This document shows, piece after piece, positions 8,405 through 15,434 of a stretch of 64,000 bases of DNA. Position numbers and translations under genes: made by a program. Source of the stretch: an uncultured Muribaculaceae bacterium (GTDB lineage Bacteria; Bacteroidota; Bacteroidia; Bacteroidales; Muribaculaceae). How positions within the stretch are numbered: position 1 is the stretch's first letter; the number at the start of each line of letters is the position of its first letter. A model generated the notes under the pieces. The model did not search any database, was not told where the DNA came from, and saw only the letters and a list, made by a program, of their open reading frames with translations. The stretch lies in the NCBI GenBank assembly GCA_910584495.1, contig CAJUAR010000002.1, positions 1 to 64,000 on the forward strand, written 5' to 3'.

Positions 8405-9613
8405 TCAAAATAGAGATAAATTCAAAATAAAATCTTTAGTGACTGTGTAGTATCTGCCGACTGAGGTCTTGGCGGTGTACTTGGCAGGTGGAATCCCCAT
8501 CGAATAAAAGCGGTAGGTAAGAGAGTTTGATGCCGGTTTGAGGTGCCAGTAAATCTGCAACAGCCGGCGTATCTCGCTCGTGTCGGCACGGACATTGCGA
8601 TAGTTGAGTAGGGTCGCGAGGTCGTTTACGACGAAAGATACCGATGTCTCGCCGGTGCTGTCTATGATGTCTGTCAGCAGTTCGGCAACCTCAAACTCAA
8701 TCTTTGAGCGGTTGGAGATTACGATGCGGTTGAGGGCTGCGGTGCGCAGTCTTTCCGGACTGAACCACATTCGGTTTTCGCATTGTACGGATAATTCTCT
8801 CTGTTTAAGGAAGTAGAGAAACGCCGGAATCTGTGCCACAAGTTTCTTCATGAAGAACGGGTCGTCTGTTTCCAGAGGGTTAATCTTACGCACCCAGTAA
8901 CGTACCTCCTCGCGGTCGATTACAATGGGAAAATGCTCGTTGTTGGAACACAGAACGAACTTTCCGAAGAAGGCAATCTCATTTCGGTCCTTCCCTTTGG
9001 ACTCCATCTTGTATGAGGTTGCCGTACTGAGATTCTTCAGTCGCTCGGAATCCTCTCGCCGAGAAAGCAAGACTTCATCGACCATGATAAGCAGCTTGCC
9101 AGCCCAGTCGGAATTGAACTTGCTGCGGAAGTCCTCGTTAGTGTTGAAGGTTGCGTTGTCCTGAAAGATTGCTTTGAGCAGATTGAGGAATGTGGTCTTG
9201 CCGGTGTTGCGTTGCTCGGATACCAAAATCAGAATCGGAAGTTTTTGAAGCGGCATCTGATACAGCAACTGGATATAATCAAGCCCATACTCGTAATGCT
9301 CCTCGAAGATGTGACGGAGCAGCCTGTCAATCGCGCTCCAATCTCCCGGCACCGGATGATGGGTGATTGGCTCATAGAGGTTGTAGGCGTTGCCGATTAT
9401 CTTGCGGTAATCGGTATGGCTCGGAACGGTGCAGAAGCAATCATACTTCGGCACATCATTCAGATAATCCTTCCCGAAGTCTGCCTTGATGGTCGATGCC
9501 TTCCAATATACAAGGCACTTACAAGTGGTGCCATTCGCCTGTGGTCGCAACACCTCCAGGTAATACTCCGTGCCGACTCGGATATAGGGACAAATTTCAT
9601 TATCAGTTGTCAT
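8405..9613 (-). CDS. Mobile-element primase-helicase (SF3-like, DUF5906 type)
   Basis: 402 residues with a central P-loop ATPase. The Walker A motif is 'SEQRNTGKTTFLNLL' and the Walker B region is 'KLLIMVDEVLL', followed by a sensor-like 'FVLCSNNEHFPI'. This matches the helicase half of virus- and plasmid-type primase-helicases found in Bacteroidetes mobilizable elements. A C-terminal winged-helix-like region follows (about 300-400). It probably unwinds element DNA during autonomous replication after excision. No primase active site is apparent in the first 100 residues, so it may work with host primase. Its start overlaps the stop of the upstream HTH gene by 4 bp (ATGA), indicating translational coupling. 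Confidence 0.75.
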   Translation of the reverse strand: MTTDNEICPYIRVGTEYYLEVLRPQANGTTCKCLVYWKASTIKADFGKDYLNDVPKYDCFCTVPSHTDYRKIIGNAYNLYEPITHHPVPGDWSAIDRLLRHIFEEHYEYGLDYIQLLYQMPLQKLPILILVSEQRNTGKTTFLNLLKAIFQDNATFNTNEDFRSKFNSDWAGKLLIMVDEVLLSRREDSERLKNLSTATSYKMESKGKDRNEIAFFGKFVLCSNNEHFPIVIDREEVRYWVRKINPLETDDPFFMKKLVAQIPAFLYFLKQRELSVQCENRMWFSPERLRTAALNRIVISNRSKIEFEVAELLTDIIDSTGETSVSFVVNDLATLLNYRNVRADTSEIRRLLQIYWHLKPASNSLTYRFYSMGIPPAKYTAKTSVGRYYTVTKDFILNLSLF

Positions 9614-9921
9614 CCGATGCGTCCTCCCATATTTGCAAATGCTTCATACCTGAAGCGTCGTAGAAATGTGTCAACATCATTCTGTGTGTACCAGAACTTA
9701 TCCCCATGTCGGGAATAGGAGAGGTAGCCATTATCCCGAAGATTTTTGAGATAGCGGCTTTCCACACCGAGCAATTTCATCAGCTCCTTGTTGGTGTAGA
9801 TGCGGCACTCGTTTGAAGTGCCATTACCTGAGGTGCTTCGTTCCTGCGATTCCTCAAGCATATGGAGGATTCTTTTGAGCATGTCCTCTGCTGTTGTAAT
9901 TTCGATACTTGATTTTGGCAC
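9610..9921 (-). CDS. Excisionase-like helix-turn-helix protein
   Basis: 103 residues, GTG start at 9921 preceded by a purine-rich AAAGGA. The C-terminal half is a MerR/Xis-type winged helix-turn-helix ('IYTNKELMKLLGVESRYLKN', then 'RHGDKFWYTQNDVDTFL'). This is the standard small DNA-binding protein next to the replication gene in Bacteroidetes integrative elements. It could serve as recombination directionality factor or as regulator of the primase-helicase with which it overlaps by 4 bp. An internal Met at residue 14 is an alternative start. Confidence 0.7.
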   Translation of the reverse strand: MPKSSIEITTAEDMLKRILHMLEESQERSTSGNGTSNECRIYTNKELMKLLGVESRYLKNLRDNGYLSYSRHGDKFWYTQNDVDTFLRRFRYEAFANMGGRIG

Positions 9922-9965
9922 TCCTTTCCCGAAAATCGCTGCTGCAAAAGCTTAGAAATGGACAT

Positions 9966-9993
9966 GAAAAAAGGAGGCTCAACACCTCCTTTA
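9966..9993 (-). terminator. Rho-independent terminator after rhuM
   Basis: On the minus strand AAAGGAGG and CCTCCTTT pair around a 7-nt loop and run into TTTTTT. It lies about 40 bp after the rhuM stop codon. Confidence 0.8.
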
Positions 9994-10031
9994 AATCTTA
10001 TGAATGTGTTTAGCCCTCTAATCGTAGTGAT

Positions 10032-10810
10032 TTACAGCTTTGACAAGAGTTCTGTACCGGTCATTGCTGTCATCTCGGAAAATGCGAAAAGTTTCTTACC
10101 AAGGTCTTTGAGCGATGCGCCGATGTGATACACCGTCTCGTCAATTATCAGAAAACGGTCGTGAGCTCCATGATATACGCGGATTGTGATTTCGGGATAT
10201 TGCTGATTATGACGCCGTAGATCCTGACGGAGGATAGGCTTGATTTCCTGCGTATAGATGGTGGCTTTGACTCCCTGTTTTCTTTTATCAAGCTGTGTCA
10301 AAACAGTCGCATCCACGTAATTGTCAATCAGAACGATGCGCGTGTTGGCAGATTCAACGAGTTTTGATATTATCACATGAGCATCGAATATCTGACCTTG
10401 AAACAGAATTCCTTCCTTGGGAGGTAATGAAGTCCTTACGAAGAAATCAACCTTTTCATCCAACATTAACAGATGCCTGTCATGCTCTGATAATCGTCTG
10501 TCAATCCTATCTTCCATCTGCATCAGTCGCTCATTCACAGAATACCCACGAAGAAGGTATTCTTTTAAGACTTGATTCGCCCACCGCCGGAACATCGTGG
10601 CATTGACGCTATTGACTCGATAACCAACTGAAAGAATTACATCTAAGTTATAATACTTTGTAGAATATGTTCTTGAGCCGTCAGCAGCCATATGTTCCAA
10701 AATGGAACATGTGCTTTCTTCTTCCAATTCTCCTGATTTGAATATATTGGAAAGATGCTTGGTAATCGCAGGTCGTTTGGCTGGTATAAGATTATTTCAT
10801 TGGTTTCCAT
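10032..10810 (-). pseudogene. rhuM: RhuM-family gene with an out-of-frame internal deletion
   Basis: The ATG at 10810 starts METNEIILYQ, the usual N-terminus of RhuM-family proteins. The next bases jump to the conserved 'RPAITKHL...GELEEESTCSILEHM' segment in another reading frame. About 30 residues normally found between (the QxxMAELF-type helix) are missing. The conserved frame has a stop upstream of the junction, and the frame from 10810 ends early. What remains open (231 residues from a TTG at 10727) keeps the RhuM core and a C-terminal phospholipase-D-like domain. That domain's HKD-type motif is altered: 'HDRFLIID', with Arg where Lys is expected. RhuM function is not well defined. The gene is probably dead. 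Confidence 0.75.
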
Positions 10811-10841
10811 GTGCAAAAATAGTAATTCTTTATGGCATTTC

Positions 10842-12200
10842 CTAAACTATTGACAATGAGTTGATATCTCCGGCGAGGCGTGCGACTTCGGAGGAGAGGG
10901 TCTCAGGGAGGAAGCGTGCATATACTTTTTCGGTAATGTCGGTGCTTCCGTGCCCTAATAGACGGCTGACAACTGACATGGATAACCCTTTGTTAAGCGC
11001 AAAGACCGCGAATGTATGTCTGGCGACATGCATAGTCAGTGGGAATTTAAGACTGAGAGCTTCGCCGACTACGGTCAGTGATTGGTTAATGCACTTGGTG
11101 GCATTGTTTCTTGCCTTATACAATGCTTCGTCATTGTCTATATCAAGATTATCCTTGACTAAATCAAAAACATAGCGGCTGTCGCCTCTCTTCTCTTTCC
11201 AGATATTGAGAATACCGATGGCCGGATCAGTCAGTGGAATGATGTGCCGCTTACCAGTCTTAATCATAATCTTCCGTAACTCTTTACGATTGAAGTCAAT
11301 ATTTGACCATTGCAGCGTCATCACATCCACAACTCGGAGACCACAGGCATGGAACGCGAACAAGAACATTTCGATAAACTCCCTGCGTCGAGACTCGCGA
11401 CAATGATTATAATAGGTGATGAGCTTTTCCATCTCTTCATGTGAAAGGTTCTTGCCGTCGAATTCCGCATCTTCCGACGAAAGCTGTATCTTTGGAACTA
11501 TGCGCAAATCCTGTATCCTGGCATTGATGGAAGCAGGAATAAGGTTGATGTCGGCGGCGTATGCACAAGCCTTCATTATGGGTGTCAGCGCATGGTTGAT
11601 GGTGGCGTCCGAGTTCTGTTTTACAAGTCTGCGCCATTTGATATAGTCCTCAATAAGCTCGACTGTGATTTCACTTACATACAAGCCATCCTGTTTATAT
11701 GTACCTTTGCCCTCGGCCCTTAAAAATGACTTGAATATATTCATGCCACTGACTCCATTTTGATAACGGCTTCGGCCTATGCGATTTCTGTTGTAATCAG
11801 ATTCAAGTCTTTCCAATGCAAGATCAATGAAGTCCTTACCATTATCTTTGCGCGTGATGGGTTTGTCTGCCAGAATATCGTTGATTACTTGTGCTGTAAT
11901 CTGATTGGGATGATTCTGGTTGTACTCGGCGAGCAGGTTGTCTATCTTGGTCACACGGGCAAGGAGTAACGCATTGGTGCGTGCTGATTCCGGTCCGTAT
12001 GAAACACGGACACCGCCTCTGCCTTGATGAAGAGATTGATTCCAGTCACATTCCCGGACAAGAATATTGGTGGTCTTCCTGAATATCTGCCGATTCCACG
12101 TATATTCCAATACAACGGTACACGGTTTTGATTTGTCAGGATGTTTGCCCGCCCGCAGGCGATATTTTCCCAAAGGGTATTGTCTTTTCGGTCTGCCCAT
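10842..12200 (-). CDS. int: Tyrosine recombinase (element integrase)
   Basis: 452 residues from the ATG at 12200; an in-frame GTG at 12227 would add nine residues. The layout is an N-terminal arm-binding domain (about 1-100), a SAM-like core-binding domain (about 115-230) and a catalytic domain (about 245-440). Catalytic residues are visible: Arg in 'CGLRVVD', the HxxR motif in 'HVARHTF', the second His in 'LLGHGSTDITEKVY', and the nucleophile Tyr about 26 residues from the end. It belongs to the Bacteroidetes transposon integrase group. It lies about 200 bp from the right att with its arm-site array between, so it is the enzyme that inserted this element. Its promoter overlaps one arm-site repeat, so self-repression is likely (inference). 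Confidence 0.92.
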   Translation of the reverse strand: MGRPKRQYPLGKYRLRAGKHPDKSKPCTVVLEYTWNRQIFRKTTNILVRECDWNQSLHQGRGGVRVSYGPESARTNALLLARVTKIDNLLAEYNQNHPNQITAQVINDILADKPITRKDNGKDFIDLALERLESDYNRNRIGRSRYQNGVSGMNIFKSFLRAEGKGTYKQDGLYVSEITVELIEDYIKWRRLVKQNSDATINHALTPIMKACAYAADINLIPASINARIQDLRIVPKIQLSSEDAEFDGKNLSHEEMEKLITYYNHCRESRRREFIEMFLFAFHACGLRVVDVMTLQWSNIDFNRKELRKIMIKTGKRHIIPLTDPAIGILNIWKEKRGDSRYVFDLVKDNLDIDNDEALYKARNNATKCINQSLTVVGEALSLKFPLTMHVARHTFAVFALNKGLSMSVVSRLLGHGSTDITEKVYARFLPETLSSEVARLAGDINSLSIV

Positions 12201-12236
12201 AATTGAGGAGGTTAAGTGAATACTCACAAACGTCTA

Positions 12237-12244
12237 CAAAGATA
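12237..12244 (-). promoter_or_regulatory. -7 promoter element of the integrase gene
   Basis: TATCTTTG on the minus strand, 37 bp before the ATG at 12200. A weak -33 TTAG sits 20 bp further upstream, within the arm-site repeat at 12253-12266. Confidence 0.55.
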
Positions 12245-12252
12245 ATGAATTT

Positions 12253-12348
12253 GAGACAAACAAACTAAGATTTTAGCTGAAAATTTCGTATTTGAGGCAA
12301 ACAAACTATGCTATAAAAGGCTATAAAAAGCAGCGAGACAAACAAATT
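12253..12348. repeat. Three 14-bp direct repeats at exact 41-bp spacing (candidate arm sites)
   Basis: GAGACAAACAAACT at 12253, GAGGCAAACAAACT at 12294 and GAGACAAACAAATT at 12335. Each start is exactly 41 bp from the next, close to four DNA turns. They lie between the integrase promoter and the right att. A similar CAAACAAACT occurs at the left end (about 327-336). This layout fits arm-type binding sites for the integrase. Confidence 0.65.
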
Positions 12349-12367
12349 ACATTTGCTTATCTCGCTG
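12331..12367. repeat. 8-bp inverted repeat near the right att
   Basis: CAGCGAGA and TCTCGCTG flank a 21-bp spacer that holds the third arm-type repeat. It may be a cruciform, or a terminator for the DUF2795 gene. Confidence 0.5.
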
Positions 12368-12398
12368 ATTATAAGGTTAATAAATGCTTATATGCTTA

Positions 12399-12419
12399 TC
12401 AATATTCATCCTCGTTGAA
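12399..12419. repeat. Right attachment site, within the DUF2795 gene end
   Basis: Partner of 252-272 (20 of 21 identical). On the minus strand it reads FNEDEY-stop, the C-terminus of the DUF2795 protein, so insertion restores the gene. Confidence 0.8.
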
Positions 12420-12620
12420 GAGGAAGTCTTCTTTTGAGGGGTAGTCGGGCCAGATGTCTTCAATGCTTTCGTAAGTGTCGCCTTCGTCTTCGATTTCCTG
12501 AAGGTTTTCAATCACTTCCATGGGCGAGCCGCTGCGCATTGCATAGTCGATGAGTTCGTCCTTTGTGGCAGGCCATGGTGCGTCTTCGAGTTTCGACGCG
12601 AGTTCGAGTGTCCAGTACAT
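12399..12620 (-). CDS. DUF2795-family small acidic protein
   Basis: 73 residues from the ATG at 12620 (MYWTLELASKLEDAPWPATK); the longer frame to 12653 has no support. The protein is acidic and ends IWPDYPSKEDFLFNEDEY, matching DUF2795 proteins common in Bacteroidales, whose role is unknown. The domain is helical and thought to be small-RNA- or DNA-associated only by loose analogy. Its last seven codons serve as the integration site of the neighbouring element and are kept intact by the insertion. A promoter sits at 12662. Confidence 0.8.
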   Translation of the reverse strand: MYWTLELASKLEDAPWPATKDELIDYAMRSGSPMEVIENLQEIEDEGDTYESIEDIWPDYPSKEDFLFNEDEY

Positions 12621-12661
12621 ATATTTTGTTCGATTTTTTGTGTTGCAGATCAAAAAGTGCG

Positions 12662-12669
12662 CAAAGATA
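12662..12669 (-). promoter_or_regulatory. -7 promoter element of the DUF2795 gene
   Basis: TATCTTTG on the minus strand, 42 bp before the ATG at 12620. Confidence 0.5.
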
Positions 12670-12684
12670 GCTATTTTTTAATAG

Positions 12685-13233
12685 CTAACAAGATTTCTCC
12701 CAAAATATTTCGTCTGTTCTGTTAAAAAAGTTTATAGCACGGCTCAGAACGAACAGATAGTCGCTCAAGCGGTTGATGTAGCGCACTATTTCGGGGTCGA
12801 CGTTCTGTGTGCGGCCGAGCGTGATGATGCGGCGTTCGCAGCGACGGGCAACGGTGCGGGCGATGTTTGCACGGGCTGCGTCGGGATGGCCGCCGGGCAG
12901 GATAAAGCGGTTGTGGCGGGGCAGGGTGGTCTCAAAGTCGTCGATTGCCTTCTCCAGAGCTTCGGTGGCCGCGGCGGGGAAGGGTGCGGGCTGCCATTTC
13001 GAGGTCTCTTCGGTGGCCAGCGCGGCACCGATGTCGAACAGCAGGTGCATGGCCGAGCGCAACGTGGCGTGTGCGGCCTCTGGAATGGCCTGTGACGCGT
13101 CGAGAAGGCCGAGCCATGAGTTTAATTCATCGGCGGTTCCGTAGGCCTCCAGGCGCGCGTTATCCTTGTCTATTCGAGTGCCTCCGACGAGCGATGTCTG
13201 CCCGCTGTCGCCGGTACGGGTATATACTTTCAT
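12685..13233 (-). CDS. Cob(I)yrinic acid a,c-diamide adenosyltransferase, PduO type
   Basis: 182 residues, full length for the PduO-type ATP:cob(I)alamin adenosyltransferase family. The N-terminal signature 'MKVYTRTGDSGQTSLVGGTRI' (split here by its start) contains the ATP-binding TGDxGxT loop. 'DELNSWLGLL' and 'HNRFILPGG', followed by 'ARANIARTVARRCERR', supply the other conserved active-site segments. It transfers the 5'-deoxyadenosyl group of ATP to reduced corrinoid to make coenzyme B12, in the cytoplasm. It lies downstream of the TonB receptor and lipoprotein pair with a terminator-like hairpin between, so a direct link to that uptake pair is uncertain. Confidence 0.93.
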   Translation of the reverse strand: MKVYTRTGDSGQTSLVGGTRIDKDNARLEAYGTADELNSWLGLLDASQAIPEAAHATLRSAMHLLFDIGAALATEETSKWQPAPFPAAATEALEKAIDDFETTLPRHNRFILPGGHPDAARANIARTVARRCERRIITLGRTQNVDPEIVRYINRLSDYLFVLSRAINFFNRTDEIFWEKSC

Positions 13234-13253
13234 TGCAGTAGTTTTCTATAAAC

Positions 13254-13277
13254 AACCCCGGACGATAGCCCGGGGTT
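13254..13277 (-). terminator. Hairpin between the lipoprotein and adenosyltransferase genes
   Basis: AACCCCGG and CCGGGGTT form an 8-bp stem about 26 bp past the lipoprotein stop. The downstream T-tract is poor, so termination may be partial. Confidence 0.5.
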
Positions 13278-13302
13278 GCAGGGTAGGGTGTTGTTTTAAG
13301 TT

Positions 13303-15405
13303 TTATTCAGGAATGTTGCCGCCTTCCCACCATGTGCAGCTGACGGGTTCGAACTTGCCGGGAGCGACAACTTTGAACACAGCCACGTAGGCAGTGGTTG
13401 AGGCACCGTCGTAGGCGCTGAAGTTGATGGTGTAGAACACGTCGAGGCCGTCGAGAGGTTTGGCATCGGCATGGAGTGCAGCAAGAGCACCGGGCATTAC
13501 TTCTTTCATGAAGCGTTTTTTCTCGGTCTCTACAATCTGTTCGTCGGTCATGCCTTCGTAGCCGGCTGCATACTGAGCGAGGGCTGCCGAGGGTCGGAGG
13601 TCGACGTTGCCCTGGTAGGCCGAAGTACCGGAGTAGTACTCGTTGTTGCCGTAGGACGAGATGTAGAACTTACCGCTCTTGATATCTGTGTCGCCCAATG
13701 GCTTGCAGATGTTTTCAAATACCCAGTCGACGCATGCCTGGAAGTAGGTGGCGCTCAAAGCCTGGCCCTTGCCGGCGGGGAGAGTGATGGTCACGTTGGG
13801 GTCGAACATCCATTTGCCGCCGTTCATCACGAACTGGTTGGTCTCGGTTTTGGAGAAGTCATACTGTGTCCATTCCGAACCGTTGTAGCGGTAGGCGTTG
13901 CACTGGTTTGTAGTCTTGCTCGATGCATATTTTGCCCATACGACAAATTTGATGTCGCCTTCGGCAGCGTAGGGGAACTTGACCTTGAGCCATGTCGACA
14001 GATAGGGTTCAGCTGCGCTCAGGTTGGGGTATTTCTGGCCCATGGCTGTGTAGTCGGCTGGTTGAAGGATGGCGAAATCGCTGTTGGTGCTCCAGCGGTT
14101 GTTGGCATAGGTGTAGACTGCATATTCGGTTTCGGTGGGAACGAAGGGAGCAGCCTTGGCCATGGGAGCCTTGGCGGGGGCAGGGTAGCATGTCTTGCCG
14201 TCGACTGCAGTCACCACAAAGTTGCAGTAACGGCCGCCGGCAACGGCGATGAAGTATCCTTCGATTGTCTGCTGGGTGTCGGCCTTGAAGAGGGCGAGCT
14301 GTGCGTCGGTGAATTGGTAGACGCTGCCCTGGGCTTTGTCCGCACCTTCGACAACGAGGTTGATGTTACGAACCTTGGTGGGATCGTCGCGGTCCATGCT
14401 GAAGGTTGTGGTGCCGGTGACTTTGCCATAGATGGCTACTTCGTCGGCAGTGCGTGTGATGGCAGCCTCGAGGTCGGCACCGGTGAACACTTTGGGAGCG
14501 GGATATTCAACAGCCTGTTCGCCTACTGCTTCGACAGTAGCTGTAGAGCCTGTCACCTGAAGACCTGTGTTATAAGAGCCGATTTCGCCTATAATGTTGA
14601 GCTGCTGACCCATAGCCACGCTTGTGATATCGAAGCTGCTACCCATATAGACAAGGATAGAGCCGCTTGCGTCGGTTACGATATAGCCCTGTTTGCAGAG
14701 GCCGGTTACAACGCCTGCAATGGTCACATTATCGCCTTTCCGGGCAGTGCCGATGACCTTGGAGAGCTTGAAGCCGGGCTCTTCGACCGAGCCGCCGCCA
14801 AAGACAGGTTCCTGAGCGGCAACTTTATAGGTTACGATTGCCACTTCGCCGTCGGCAGGGGAGAGCTCGGCATCGAGATATGCGGGCAGGAAGCTGCTTG
14901 CAGGTTTGGAGGGAGCGAAGGCGTTGATGTATTTCTCTTCCGATTCCCACACGGAGGTCTGATAGAAGTCGTCGGCAACGGTAACTTCCTGAGCCTCGGC
15001 AGCCGCAACATAGAGAGCAGGTTCGTCGACGGCCACATTATAGGTCAGTTTCACCGAAGAGCCATTGGTGAGGGTGAAGTAGGGGAAGTTCGAAGTGCTG
15101 AAAAATGCGGGGGCATATTTCGAAGCGGGGGCTTCCGAGCTGAAACGAGCCAGAGAGCCCACAGCCTTGAGGGCGGCTTCGCCTTCGGTTCCGGCCAGGG
15201 CTTTGTTCTCGGCCAGGCCTGCTATTGTCTGATAGTCGGCTTTTGTAAGAGTATATTCAACGTTCTGAACCTGCTGTGTGGGTTGGTCCATTTCGTCGTC
15301 CCAACCGTCGAGGTCATCGTTCCATGCGTTTTCGTCGCAAGCAGTCGCGGCGCAGGCCAGCGAAAGGGCGAGCAGGGCGTGGAGATATGTTTTTGCTTTC
15401 ATAGT
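13303..15405 (-). CDS. Lipoprotein with OB-fold-like domains, partner of a TonB-dependent receptor
   Basis: About 700 residues from Met 3 of the frame (15405), or from Met 1 at 15411. The signal peptide ends in a lipobox-like ATAC and the mature start is acidic (DENAWNDDLDGWDDE), consistent with surface export. The N-terminal third has paired beta-rich segments. Residues about 220-430 contain two OB-fold-like units ('GTARKGDNVTIAGVVTGLCKQG', split here, and 'EVAIYGKVTGTTTF'), similar to DUF5689/DUF6359-type proteins. The C-terminal third ends 'VFKVVAPGKFEPVSCTWWEGG'. The gene starts about 30 bp after the receptor gene on the same strand, so the two form an operon. It is probably a substrate-capturing surface lid in place of SusD. 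The substrate is unknown. Confidence 0.7.
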   Translation of the reverse strand, partial: TMKAKTYLHALLALSLACAATACDENAWNDDLDGWDDEMDQPTQQVQNVEYTLTKADYQTIAGLAENKALAGTEGEAALKAVGSLARFSSEAPASKYAPAFFSTSNFPYFTLTNGSSVKLTYNVAVDEPALYVAAAEAQEVTVADDFYQTSVWESEEKYINAFAPSKPASSFLPAYLDAELSPADGEVAIVTYKVAAQEPVFGGGSVEEPGFKLSKVIGTARKGDNVTIAGVVTGLCKQGYIVTDASGSILVYMGSSFDITSVAMGQQLNIIGEIGSYNTGLQVTGSTATVEAVGEQAVEYPAPKVFTGADLEAAITRTADEVAIYGKVTGTTTFSMDRDDPTKVRNINLVVEGADKAQGSVYQFTDAQLALFKADTQQTIEGYFIAVAGGRYCNFVVTAVDGKTCYPAPAKAPMAKAAPFVPTETEYAVYTYANNRWSTNSDFAILQPADYTAMGQKYPNLSAAEPYLSTWLKVKFPYAAEGDIKFVVWAKYASSKTTNQCNAYRYNGSEWTQYDFSKTETNQFVMNGGKWMFDPNVTITLPAGKGQALSATYFQACVDWVFENICKPLGDTDIKSGKFYISSYGNNEYYSGTSAYQGNVDLRPSAALAQYAAGYEGMTDEQIVETEKKRFMKEVMPGALAALHADAKPLDGLDVFYTINFSAYDGASTTAYVAVFKVVAPGKFEPVSCTWWEGGNIPE

Positions 15406-15434
15406 TTTCAAATTATCTGTTTGTTAGCTTGCGT

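Larger units (their letters stand above)
252..12419. mobile_element. Integrative mobilizable element, about 12.1 kb, in the 3' end of a DUF2795 gene
   Basis: Bounded by 21-bp direct repeats at 252-272 and 12399-12419 that differ at one base. The right copy is the last codons of the DUF2795 gene (FNEDEY-stop). The left copy encodes the same residues with synonymous changes, as expected when an integrase swaps the 3' end of its target gene. Contents are a tyrosine integrase at the right end, a MobV relaxase, a primase-helicase, an excisionase-like HTH protein and a broken rhuM, plus four cargo genes (363-6391). No type IV secretion genes are present, so transfer would need a helper element. The amber codon in mob and the rhuM deletion suggest partial decay. 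Confidence 0.8.

Noticed and set aside
10692..10710. Palindrome ATGTTCCA-AAA-TGGAACAT as another parS or operator
   Set aside because: It lacks the central CACGTG of parS and lies within the conserved CSILEHM coding segment of rhuM.
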